From: Aphis gossypii
Taxonomy: Eukaryota > Arthropoda > Insecta > Hemiptera > Aphididae
Length of the DNA stretch: 64,000 nucleotides
NCBI RefSeq assembly: GCF_020184175.1
Contig: NC_065531.1
Coordinates: 61,086,806-61,150,805, forward strand
Direction of reading: 5' to 3'
Shown here: one piece after another, positions 1 through 12,500 of the stretch
Numbering within the stretch: position 1 is the stretch's first letter
Layout of the letters: the number at the start of each line of letters is the position of its first letter
The notes under the pieces: generated by a model
The model's database searches: none
What the model was told of the DNA's origin: nothing
The model's input: only the letters and a program-made list of their open reading frames with translations
Program-made: the position numbers and the translations under genes

Positions 1-359
1 TTATATTTTTTTTCGCATTCATTTTAAGCAGAGGGTTTTGAATTCGAAATTTGAACAATATTTGTATAATTGTATAGTTCATATAGTACGCATATTATAA
101 CAAGAGAATAAAATATTTCAAATAAGTTTACGAGGTAGGTATTTACAATGACCGTTAAACGTTAATATTATCGGTAGAACTGATTTTTTTTTTTTCAAAT
201 TTAATTGCACTTTACATATTATTATATTATAACTACTATGAAACATTATTGTGCAAAAGACTTCCCGTCTGTTTCCCAATCGTGATGGTAAATAACTGAA
301 AATTCAAAAACTGATAAAGGGGGATGAAAAAAAAAATTCACCCTGTATTATAATATTTT

Positions 360-730
360 AAGTTTGACGATCGAACAAGCACCTATACTATAAGTGTGGG
401 TGTGTGAGAGTGCAGCCGTGACAACGTGAGTAGCAAAACATTGCAATGAGCGACGGTGATTGTGCGACTCGCGGACGTTGGCCGCCACTGGCCCTGCAAC
501 GGTCTCGCTTTTAAAAAGCTCGTGTGTAACAACATTATTAATGTTGTCGTGTGAAATTCGCACACACTTTTGCGAGCGTCCGGCAGTGGCGTTGACCGAA
601 CGGTTATTGCTTTTCCGGCTATACATGCTTATACGACGCATGCGCAGACGCACACACAAAAAGTGTCGGATTAGCCATTAGGTTCTATGGACGTGAGCTT
701 ACAGCCACCACTCCTTGCGGGGGGCACAAA
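360..730. promoter_or_regulatory. CpG-richer patch near the window start
   Basis: Composition rises sharply (gcgacggtgattgtgcgact, tatacgacgcatgcgcagac). Overlapping short ORFs on both strands are compositional. It may be a promoter of a gene outside the window. No motif is assigned. Confidence 0.2.
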
Positions 731-2091
731 AAAAAAAAATATATATTTGTTTTTCTCGAAAAAAAAATACGCTTTTGTTTTTTTTTCTTTAATACGAACC
801 AACGGATTATGTTTTATCTTCTATAATAATAATAATATGTAGGTGTGTTGATTTAATACACGTTCAATTATTATTTTACGAGTGTGTATAGCTATAGTTT
901 TTAAATTTTTTTTGAACTTATTATTATTTATCATGATAAATATAAAAGAATACAAAATTAAATGGAAACATTATGGAAATGTATTTTTAAATATTTATAC
1001 TAAGGATAATGAATAATAGCCTTAAAAATGGTTTTATAAAAGTATAAAATATATTATGTTATATGATTGGTTCTAAAAATAATTATTATACCTACACGGA
1101 AAGTTGAAATACCTTGAAAAATTATAAATATTAGTAAATAAGATAATATTTATTTTTAATATCACTTAAATCCCGTATTTTCTCTCAAAACAATTATCGC
1201 ATAGACCTATTATTCTTAAATTACACTAAGTTAAATAATTCAAAAACTACTCGTTTGAATTTTGATTTTGATATGCTAAAGTGTTGATAAAAATCATCTG
1301 CTAAATAATTTACAGTAGGTAAGGAGGTTTTTCATTTGAAAAACAAAGTTTGTATCTTCATAGGACGTTCATTAAGTAGTATAAAAAATCTTAAAATTTT
1401 AAAATATGATCTAAAAGTTTTTTTTTTAAAAAAATTTTAAAATTCACATTTTGAATAAATGTATTTTATTGAAGAAAAAATGAATGGGTAGTTCCGTGAA
1501 TCATGCTGTATTTAGATATTATCGTATAATAACGTATATTTCTATAATTACATCTTAGTCTTGAGTTAAGCATGTGTATAAATTCTAAAATTAAATTTTA
1601 AAAATGAAATCGACTATTTTTAATAATTATTTATCTCATACGTCTATAAAAAGTATTTAAACATTTTGTATAGGTAACATAAATTAATTAAAATTCATCA
1701 TTAAAATCATAATAATTTGATACACACTTATCTGATTAATGGATCGAGTTCTAAACACAATTTCAATTTTACATATTTTTGTTACAGAGTGATTGTTTTA
1801 AGAAGAAATCAGAGATTAACTTTGTAATTCACTGAAAAAAAAAAAACCAAATACTCCCTAGTGAGCGTTTAAAAATAGTTTAATTGAATCCTCTAGAGAT
1901 TAAAATCGCGTTGACTGAAATTGGGTCTTATTTTAATAGGTAAATTACAATATCGTTTTTCTAGAACTTAGACTTTTTATAATAGAGCTGCACAATGCAC
2001 ATTTTGTAGTTTTTTTTTATTTTTGTAGGAAGAAAGTTAAGTCTCCATTACCTCCGGTCATACTAATTAATTTTTTTTGAAGTCTATAATG

Positions 2092-2322
2092 TTAAAGTGT
2101 AGAGGTTTTAAGTTGATTTTTAACTAATGTAAAGTAATCGTATTCACGAACTCCAGTTGTTTTTACCTTTGTAATAAGTTGTGGAAAAATGTTTTTCTTA
2201 TCTTCAACTGCAGTAAAATCATATTTTTGTTTCGTATGGGTATAGTTGTAGTGGTTCATTTTGAACATTTTGGAAACAATAAAACACAGAAATAAAATTA
2301 TTACAATAGTATGAATTAACAT
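2092..2322 (-). CDS. 76-codon ORF with N-terminal hydrophobic segment (doubtful)
   Basis: The start MLIHTIVIILFLCFIV could be a signal peptide or membrane anchor. A mixed polar region with ordinary composition follows (KYDFTAVEDKKN). AATAAA occurs about 70 nt beyond the stop on the same strand. No family is recognised. In DNA this AT-rich, frames of this size also occur by chance. Confidence 0.22.
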   Translation of the reverse strand: MLIHTIVIILFLCFIVSKMFKMNHYNYTHTKQKYDFTAVEDKKNIFPQLITKVKTTGVREYDYFTLVKNQLKTSTL

Positions 2323-4381
2323 TTATTTTAAACCATGAACATAACGGTACAGTATATTATAAAATTATGACTTGATATAATATATTAAAAAAAAAATTGA
2401 TTAAAAAATATTCAAGTACATATATTATAATATAATATATATTTTTCGTTCATATATAAATTACAACTAATATCAGATCTTTTTTTGTTCAGCACAATAA
2501 AACATTTATGTTCTTAGTATACGATTCGTATTATACATAATATTTATAACATATTATTATAGGTACATACACCTACGAACACTCGTTATTTATATGTATT
2601 TATGTATGGTATTTATGACAAATGAAGATATCTAAAAATTACAAAAAAAAAAAATATAAAACACAGTACATTACTCTTTTTATATATATTATGTTTGATA
2701 TGTACTTATGTACTTACAATTCATAATTATTAATTTACTGAATGTAGGAGTTTAAAATTTTAAATTAAGCCTTAGGTATATATTATTTTATAAAGGAATA
2801 ACTAAGATTTGATATTAATATGTCGGTACATACTTATTGTCTTTGTTACGTATTAAAACCAATACAAACAATATTTCTTAGAAAAAAGAAACAAAAAATT
2901 ATACTCGTACTCAATATGATAATATGATATAGATATAATTTACTCCAAATTCATCGTAACTTAATATTAGTTTAAGTATAATAATTAATTATCATTGCTA
3001 GATTTTTTTATTGAGCGTTGGTTTTCGAAATTTTTATTAATTATTTATTTATTTGATGTATTTCTAACATAATTTTATTACCGTTTGGAATACTAACCTA
3101 TATGGTAAATATTTTATATTTTATCTAGTTATGCTATATGCAGTTTAGACATTAAGGGATATCTCATTAATCTTTAGTTATTTTATAGTTGTATTCATTT
3201 ATTGTAGATTGTAATATAAATATTAAATATTAAAACACAAATAAAACGAATAATGTTAAATGTTTTATCGAGTTCTTAACAAATATATACTAATTAGTCA
3301 TACAAATGTAATATTATAATATTATGCACATGTTATTATTAAAACATATAAAATATTTTCGGTCTTAATTTTCATATACCTATTATTATTTTTTTCTCTT
3401 TTTTTATCATTGCTCTTCCGCGAATCTACCTTCTTTATGTTATAACGAAACAACAATATGGTAATTAATTATTTATTCATGTTTATTATTAAAAATGAGT
3501 AATAGAATAAATATTTTTTTAAAAAATTATTGTTCATGATATAAATCTACCTATTTATTTTTTCTCATTTTAAACGTGATCTAAATCCTGTTTAATACTT
3601 AATCAAATCTTACTTCAGTACTTAACAAATTCTTAACACAATATATTGTTTTATATGTTGATATATATATTATAAGTATTAATGATAGTATATTAACTAC
3701 ATTAGTAATAAGTATATAATTTTAACTATTAACTAAATTATATATAAAGTTCATATTTTTATGCATTATAGAATGATAGCTTAATAAATATTTAAAATAA
3801 AATCGTTTGTAATAAATGTAAAATACATACACGGGAGTAAGTCCCAAATATCAAAAGACATATGAAGTCAAATACGTAATAATGGAAGTTACCTAACTCT
3901 TAAAAAAATAATATAGGTATCCACTGTGCGTACATAAATAAACATTTATATTAAGTTGAATGTCTAGAAAATTATGAAGTCAATATTGTGTTAGTCGATT
4001 TCGATTCTAAATTAATAATTTATAGAACTTACAGACTTACAGATATTTTACAACATAGTATAATGTTTTCAAACTAGCTAAAAAAGAGAAGAAGTTAAAT
4101 AGAGAATACAAAGAAAACATAGTATACTTAAAAATTAAAATATTATAAATTAATTGTTGTAGGTACTTTTATCTGCGTATAATAATGATAATATTATATA
4201 AATGTATTAAGAACAAAAGAATATTTCAGAGCAGAAATGGTTATTTATTCAGTATCATTAAATCATGCGACTGTGAGACTACTATAGATTTTAATTTCTC
4301 ATTTAAGTTAATAAATGTTTAGTTGGACTTTTGTATGGTTTTGAAATGTAATGATAAATAGTTAATATAATTAATATAGAG

Positions 4382-4651
4382 TTGCTGATGCCTCTAAATT
4401 TATTATGCATTCTGTGTGTTAATAATTACAAGACATTATCATTAAAATGTGTTATCGATCAAATTTCAAATTCATTGTTTGTACTTTGTCGGAATATTAG
4501 GGCGTATTCCAATTTATTATCATGTACACGAAACCATTGTTACAATGAAAATACGAATTTCGGAAAATATTATAGGAGTATAGGACTATTGATTATTGCT
4601 TTAGTAGGTACAGTTGTGCTAAATATCAACATTCAAAATTTTGCAATATAA
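4382..4651 (+). CDS. 89-codon ORF with a C-terminal hydrophobic segment (doubtful)
   Basis: The only structural hint is a hydrophobic run near the end (GLLIIALVGTVVL). The stop is followed within about 10 nt by AATAAA. No homologue is recognised, and the frame may be fortuitous. Confidence 0.18.
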   Translation: MLMPLNLLCILCVNNYKTLSLKCVIDQISNSLFVLCRNIRAYSNLLSCTRNHCYNENTNFGKYYRSIGLLIIALVGTVVLNINIQNFAI

Positions 4652-5587
4652 TTTAATAATAAAATTTTAAATTATAAAAATTATGATCTGTTCATAATCT
4701 GATATGATTATTAATAATAATAAAATGTTTTTAACGATATTAAATGTTTAATTACGATCGTGTTTTTTAATTCGGTTATTTTAGGGTTATGATTATAATA
4801 ATAGCCGATAAATCGAAATATTGATGAATATTTTTCGTGATAACAATCTAAGGTATTTCAATTTAAGTTTGTAAATGAATGTAGTGTAATAGCTATATAA
4901 AACAGGTATGGTAAATAATGATAGCTCAAATTAAATAATATATAATTTCGATAGATGTAAAAATTTTGTGAGCAGATTATGAACATTTTATCTTTTCATT
5001 AAATTATATAAATAAGTATGATATGCATGACTATATTATAAATGTATCAAATGTTATTATTTTAATTCTAATGTTAAAAAAAAATGTATTATAATACTAA
5101 ATACTAATATAATTTGTACTAAAAATTTATTAATAGTTTTCAAATATTAAATATGGTGTATTTAAATATTTTTGGAAGATAACGTGGATCAATTCGATAA
5201 GAACATTTCTAGGTAGGTACCTAATTTTATTTTATATTATATATCAATTCAAATATTCAATGTTTATATTAATAAGTTCAAATAATGAAATTTTTTATCT
5301 ACGACAAAGATATTATACTCCACCAAACAGAAAAACACAATATAATATTATGAGATAATATATTTTTAAGTAATATGAATAATGATTTGTAGAAAATGAA
5401 TCATATTATTTATTTATTAATTATTAATTAAAGTGTGAAGATCCCACATTAACTCATAATAATCTAAATACATTGTTTAATGGTTAAAACCTGTAGTGTA
5501 TCTCACTACAATTATTGTTATTTCGTGTTTTAAAAGATAAAAGACTCATTGAATTAGGCAACAGTTAACTTGTAAACTTGTACTTAT

Positions 5588-5610
5588 AATATATATATAT
5601 ATATATATAT
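5588..5610. repeat. TA microsatellite
   Basis: About eleven consecutive TA units in intergenic DNA. Confidence 0.9.
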
Positions 5611-7821
5611 CTTATTTTTTCATTCGTTATTTAAAAAAAAAAAAATGCAAATAATAATACATTTTGTTTGTGTACGGTACAAAATTTAAGCACAATATTA
5701 CAATAAGAGATTTTATTCACGAACAATCACGCTACAGTTTTTCGCGTATGCCGTTTATCAGAATTTCAAAAGCCTCAAGACATTAGATGTTGGGTTTTTT
5801 TTTCTCCTGAGAGCGATATTTGAATAGAAATGACAGTAACCTGATTATCTGAATGTAATTATGTTTGAAATAGTATCACGTTCCCTTTGCGGGTGGTATG
5901 AAATTGGGGTTTCTCTACCTCACAGTTAATGACGTAACCAATTTAACCATTCCAATTTGATTGATGCACAGAAAATGTATTTATTAATACCGTCGTCGAA
6001 TCTGTTAGTTCCAATCCATTATGCAAAACAATTTTACACGCGATCAATAACATAATTATATGATAATTCAACTGATCGAAGATAAATTCCGAATATATAT
6101 GCCGAACTATTATATACCTATTTCGTATAAAATGGTTTAAAACATAACATTTACATTATGGTATTACATGGTATCAAATGATAAATAGATGTTTAAGTAG
6201 TTAAGTCTTAACTTTACAATTTGGAATTAATTTGATAATTAATCGAACTATAATGCAGATTGATATTAATCAATGATTGCTATTGTTATTAAGTACCGAT
6301 TAAGATTTTTTTTTACATATTTCAAGGCATTGAATTCAGATAAAATTCTGTTATACCCAGTTAAAAAATTACAAAATAGTGTAAAGGTATTATAGAGTAT
6401 TACTCGTACATGTCTAGAGATATTAGTGGTAACATTTAAATTAAAAAGTTGATCGATACAGTAAAATGTTTTAATCAATATGTGTTAATTTCACATAAAG
6501 TTAATAATAAAACTGAAATCGTTCATTGGCAGTTAAATAATAACTAAACTAAATAAAAGATTGTATATATTTTTTACACTACATAGTATAAGATTATTTT
6601 TATGGAATTTCAAATAAATTATAATCATAAATCGATGTTCAAATAACACATTAATTATCAACGTCTTAAAATATTATTTGAAACAAAATTCCAATTAAAA
6701 TTTGTTTCAGAGAGTTTTAAAATAATTGGCATCTTCAAAAAACATGATTTATACTTAAATCATACAAAACAACACCCCATTTTTACTCTTTTTCATATTA
6801 CTACAGCTCCTAAACTATTGCTGCTGCTAAACTATTAAATCACGGCAATACGAAAACACCTCAAACATTTTTTTTTATATTTTAGGCTATTGATTACTTG
6901 ACGAGAGTTTTATTATTATTTTATGGATTCTAAGAACCTAAAAACCAGTAACTCGCCTCAGTAATATGAAATTCGAAGTTGAATTAAAAAACCATTAATA
7001 ATTATTGTATACGCATGCATGCAGCTAACCAAATACTTTTCTCCATTTGAATTATCCAAATAATATATTTAAGCTAATATAATATACACCTAATCTTTCT
7101 TAAATCCATTAAACTTGTCACAATAATATGCTGTAATAAAATTGCTTTCAAGTAAGTTAAACTTGTGGTAGTGATATATTATATAAGTATAACCCGTCTT
7201 TTGAATTATAACTACGTAGTATCTAAATAATACCGGTTGATTCATTCAACATAAGACACTCATTATTTTGGAAATACTAAAGTTTTTAAAAATATTTCTT
7301 CTGTACAATCTGAAATCGTTAAATAACATTTCTGCGAAAAAAATTATATATTATACTACTTTATATCATTATCATTTTTTAAGTATTTTACTCTTTTGAA
7401 TGACAACATATTTTTAAATTTGATATTCCGAAGCAAAATATTATTTGATATATTTAGATCTAACAAAATCAAATTATGTACAAATTATTTCAAGATATAA
7501 CTAACTACCTACTCGCTTAAAATTCGATTTTAATGCATCGCGAAGTACTCTAAAAAGTATACTGCTTTGGAATAAAAAATAAAAACAGATATTGTCAATA
7601 GAAAAATATAACAAAATTATAACGATAAAAAATAATAAGAGATATATTTTTAAAAGCATTTTTTTAACGATTTTAAGTTGTATTGAGAAAACAATTTTTT
7701 CTAAAACTTCAAAAATTTCTGAAATAAAAATAAATCACCCGGTAAGTAAATCGATGTTTGGAGACTGTACACATACCTATATAGTCGTTTAGAACGACTC
7801 AACGATGTTATTATGGGTTTT

Positions 7822-7852
<31 letters not shown>

Positions 7853-8009
7853 ATACACTACACAACGATAATCAATTATATCAGATGTCAGCTGGTATAT
7901 AATATTATATACGTGTAAACCGGCCGATTTAAGTTTACCTACATAATATTATGGCATGCAGCACGACGAAGTATACATAAATTATTACACAACGGCGAAA
8001 GTATAATCA

Positions 8010-8160
8010 TTTAGGGTTGACGGTTTTTCGATATACCGGTTAACTGGTTATTATCGCTCAAATACCACTCGAACCGTATACCGCACAGTACCGATGTACC
8101 GTTTAACATACCGAAGTGGGCAATACCACGGTATCCGAATCGAATACCGTCAACCCTAAA
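8010..8160. mobile_element. MITE with perfect 15-bp inverted ends
   Basis: TTTAGGGTTGACGGT and ACCGTCAACCCTAAA bound 151 bp rich in ACCGGT/ATACCG words. It lies about 145 bp downstream of the TMEM200-type stop codon, possibly inside its 3' UTR. The open frame across it is fortuitous. Confidence 0.75.
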
Positions 8161-8304
8161 GCATAAAATACGTTTGCCGCGTCGTCGTTTTATGTCGCCT
8201 ATAGCACGACACAATATTATTTTATAATATTATGGTATACTCTATAACAACAATAATATTATAATACGCGTGTCCGGACCGAGATCACTTACGAAATCAT
8301 CTAT

Positions 8305-9548
8305 CTACGAACTACTGTAGTTGGACTCTTCGAACGACTTGTCGATGGACATGATGTCGGAACACGTCCTGGACAGTGACATTTTGCTGCCGTCCGGCGC
8401 GTCGGTGGCCGCCGGCGGCGGAGACTGCGGTCGCGCCGGTGTCGCACCGGTCGTCTGACCACGGTCGGCCGACCGTTGCGGCGACGACGCGGCCGAACCT
8501 CCTCCGGCGGTGTTGCGGTTCGCGGTCCGGGCCCACTCGGCGGCGTCGACGACGTCGTTGGCCGACGAACGCCAACCGCCACCGCCGCCACCGCCGCCGC
8601 CGCCGCCGCACACCGGCGAACCCGACCTCCGACGTGCCGCCACCACGTCCGAGCAACTCGAGTCCTGTCGCCTGCGCTTCGACTTGATCGCGTGCGGCAC
8701 GTCGCAAGTCGCGGACCGCTGAGTGGTGCACCGCTTGGCCCGCTGTCGGTGATGGTCCGCCGCCATGGCCGAGGTCGCGTACGCTATTATCGTGTCGTCC
8801 AGCTCGACGGGCGTTTGCCGGCGCAGCACGTGCCGCTTGGCCGTGTCCGACCGGCGGCTCCTGTCCCGCACCCGCATCGTCACCGGACACTCGTTGGGCA
8901 CGTGCAGGTCCAGCACCATCGATCCCCGAGATCCCCTGGACGACGAAGTCCTCATCGGGTCGTTGATCGACTCCCTGCTGCCCTCGCCGATACCGCCGCC
9001 TTGCTTGTTGCCGTTGTTGCAGTTGAAATTGCCAAAGATGTTGCTGCAGTTGCTGTTGCTGTACGTCAACAGGCCAGAACTGCTGTGACGGGATCGGGGC
9101 GGCGAGAACAGCGGGTTGTAGTCCTGCGTGTCCATCGACATGGCCTGCCGGCGCAGCGCGTGCGGACTGAGCAGCGCCCGGCCGCCGGTCGACGACAGCA
9201 CGTGCACGGCGTGCTTGTGCCGCAGGGGCAGCCTGCCGGCGCCCGACTGTCCGGCGGCCCCCGACCCGCGGCTCGACGCGGCCGCGGCCGCCGCCAGGTT
9301 GGGCGCCGACGGGCTCTTGTTCATCTTGTGCCGTCCACCTTCGCTCGGGTTCTGATAGCTGCTCCGGCCGCTGTCGCCCCTGGACAGGTAACCGGCCGAT
9401 GGCGTCTGTCGGCCGTGGCCGCGATGACCCGACACGGCACCGCCGGCGCCGACCCCGCCGCCCATTATTTTCAATTGGTTGGACATGAATTTCGCCGCCC
9501 GATCGCGAGCCTCGAACGTCATCACGCACGCCGCCACCACGATGAACC
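8305..9548 (-). CDS. Terminal exon of the TMEM200-type gene: second membrane segment and cytosolic tail
   Basis: The exon starts after the acceptor cgtttcag at 9551-9549 and completes a Gly codon split with the previous exon. It encodes the rest of the second hydrophobic helix (FIVVAACVM), the FEARDRAAKF stretch and about 390 residues of disordered tail ending in NYSSS. It is strongly GC-rich, unlike everything around it. The composition also leaves long open frames in other registers on both strands, which I take to be shadows. The polyglycine stretch at about 8582-8610 is coded by GCC-type repeats and may vary in length between individuals. Confidence 0.85.
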
Positions 9549-12500
9549 CTGAAACGAAAAACCTCCGTCATTACACCGGTGATTCTCAACGGCGTTTCGA
9601 CTTGAATCCAAATAAATGCGGCGACACACTCTGATTTTTAACACCAAAATGCTTTTTTGGTGACACATCGCGATAAACGTAGTCTTTTAAAGATTTCCGA
9701 TTTCACCCACTAACGTGTAACCAATTTTTTACTGGCGTTTTCGGTGATTTGCAGATATCTCCGATCTGACGTTAAAAAGTTGAGCTGAAGGCTCAGAGTA
9801 AAAAACTATACACGGTAAATAATATAAGATATACCTGAAATACCTAAAAATAAGGTATATATAGGTAATACCTATTATGTTTTTTCTTCGTACGATGACG
9901 AAATCTATCTGTACATGCGAGACACCGATCACAGGTGTCGTATATTTAAAAATAAGCCCAAACAACGTTGGAAAACGGTTTATTTACGACACACGTTCAT
10001 TTTGTTTTTTATGAAAAATACTACCGGTGTTTTTTTATGACTGGGAAAAATAACTTTACGGATTACAAAAACTTTAAGTACTTAATTAATCAGATATTTA
10101 TTTTTATATTTGTACAGACATGTGTTGTATATACTTATAAATTATTTATCTCATTCAGTGCTAAGTGTTAAGTAATAAAGGATCTTGTTATTATTTTTTT
10201 GATTTTTTTATTATATTAAAATATATATAGGTAGTATTAATTGTAAATATTATTATTTCAAATAAAAAGGCTTAATATTATTACTAATTTAATAATTTCT
10301 GACACTAGATGACTGCAATTTTATTATATACAAGTTTGAACCGTTTATAATGTGTATATATTTAAATTTAAATTTTTTAATATAAATTATTAAAAACGCA
10401 GGGTAATATTATTTTTAACGTTTTTATATTTTAGAAGTAATAAAAAAGTACTACAAAAGTTTGAAATACCCAGCATATTTAATATAATACAGATGATACT
10501 TTGAGATTGTCGGAATTGAAAAATACACAACTGTTTTAAGGGTAACCCAGTACAAAAAAATAAAACGTTAAAACTTTCTCTACTTTTATTATCAAGTAAT
10601 CATATTTTTTAAGTTTTCTTTTTCTTTTTGTTAAAATAAAAATATTCTAAAAATATTTTCTATCATTGTTCTGAACTGATAAAATGTGTAATATACCGTA
10701 CACGGTGATCTGTGATAACCGATCAAGCATAGTATAAGTTAAATTACTGTACGATTAATCTTTACATTAATTATATTTTAACATTTTAGTATCATAATTC
10801 TGTAGATATGTACTTTTATGGTTTTCATAATAATAGTAATAATAATTTTTAGTCGGTATTAATTATTTGATTAATTATGTTCTGTGACACACATAATAAT
10901 GATACTCAATATTTACCTCCAACGCCCATCACAATTGGTCCAGCATATGACAATTTATATATATGAGATGATTTTTTTGTTGTTTTTGTTGTTCGTATGG
11001 ATGTACTCGAATTTCCACTGTCAGTTTTTGTGACAATATCATCTGATGAAAGCTGTTCAGCATAATATCCTATAAACAATTCATCAAAATTGAAAATAAA
11101 ATATATTTCAAATCGTGTACCGAGTTTAGATTATGTACAACAAAAAAATCCCATTCAATTTGCAAGCAGGTTAAATCAAAGTTAATAAATACAAGTAAAT
11201 ACTAAAAAGTATGTAAATTAAAAAAAAATCGGGACTTAACTTTTGATGAAGTTTAATACTAAATACTGATAGCAATATGATTTAAAATAAGTACAATATT
11301 TTTGGTATTAAATTACAATTTATGATGTACGAAATTTTCAATTAATATATTCGGTATAAGTGCCTTGTTTTTATAAAATTTATAATAAAATATAATAAAT
11401 ATTTTATCAGTAAGTTTATTGGATTATTAAATTTATTTTCAATTAATTAATCCAATACACTTTTGTACAAATATTGTTGTTAGAAGAATCTCATATTAAA
11501 TTAACATATCAAATATTTCTGAAAAATCACACCTCACATAGTCCAAATATTAAAAGAAAGAAAAAAAGTAATAAAAATACAATTTTGTAAGATTCAGTTC
11601 TAATATACACCATATTATTATTCATAATTATAAACCATAAATAGCATAATGGATAGTGAAATCATGGTGTTTTTAATAATCAAGATCGAAGTAACTCATA
11701 ATATATATTATACATTTTAAGAATTTATAATAATAATAATAAAAAATTGTATATAACGTCTCAAACTTTAATTGTATAGCTATAATACTATATAATATAT
11801 ACAGTATAGTACTAAGATACTGTAAGGATCATAACTCATAAGTGACCTTATATTGTATGAAAGAAGGCCAAAATCGTTTTACCAATTTTAATAAATAGAA
11901 AGGTAGGTAGCTCAGTAAACAAATGGGGTTTCTACATTTACCTACATTCAGAATGATATTAAACTTATTTAATAATGAATTTTATAAATCATTCAGTAAA
12001 GTATCCTAGTTTTCAAAATTATTAATCCTTTTATAGAAAAACTTATAAATGTTGAGTTTTACCTTTTATAAAGGTTTATATTATACTCTTTTAATTGAAC
12101 TTTGAATAGAAGTTAATTGAACAAGTTTTAAATTTTAGTTACTTGATTTTGTTTTGTTTTGTTAGGTTCAGAATCATTAAAGTTTATGCATGAAAATGTT
12201 GATTCATTTCACGTAACTCTCTAGTCTCTATAGTTTTACAAGTATTTTTAGCCCGAAGGAAATTTTATTAAACAACTCATGTAATCGGATTAAAGTTAAC
12301 TTTTGTTAAATATTATAATAATTTATAATTTTGAAACAATATATTTAATTAAATTTATAAATGGTATAAAAAATATCAAGTCTTATTTATAGCTAATTTC
12401 AAAACTTAAGCTAAACTAACGTACCTACTGAATAATTTATACATAAATGTAATTTAACCAATATTCGAACCATTCAAAATAAGAAATTCAAATATAAATA

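Larger units (their letters stand above)
1..8009. other. AT-rich intergenic region
   Basis: Apart from the CpG-richer patch, two doubtful ORFs, a TA microsatellite and a diverged foldback fragment (7399-7470), I see no exons, RNA genes or element ends. Confidence 0.5.

Noticed and set aside
348..681. Overlapping ORFs of 60-103 codons on both strands
   Set aside because: They reflect higher G+C; no splice signals, family or consistent frame support coding.
8011..8214. 67-codon minus-strand ORF
   Set aside because: It is almost entirely within a MITE with perfect inverted ends.
8476..9552. 358-codon plus-strand ORF across the TMEM200-type exon
   Set aside because: It lies opposite a well-supported exon with splice sites, and its Arg/His/Pro-rich translation is what GC-rich antisense produces.
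8312..9589. 425-codon minus-strand ORF in a second frame
   Set aside because: It overlaps the real frame, runs through the splice acceptor into the intron and has no domain.
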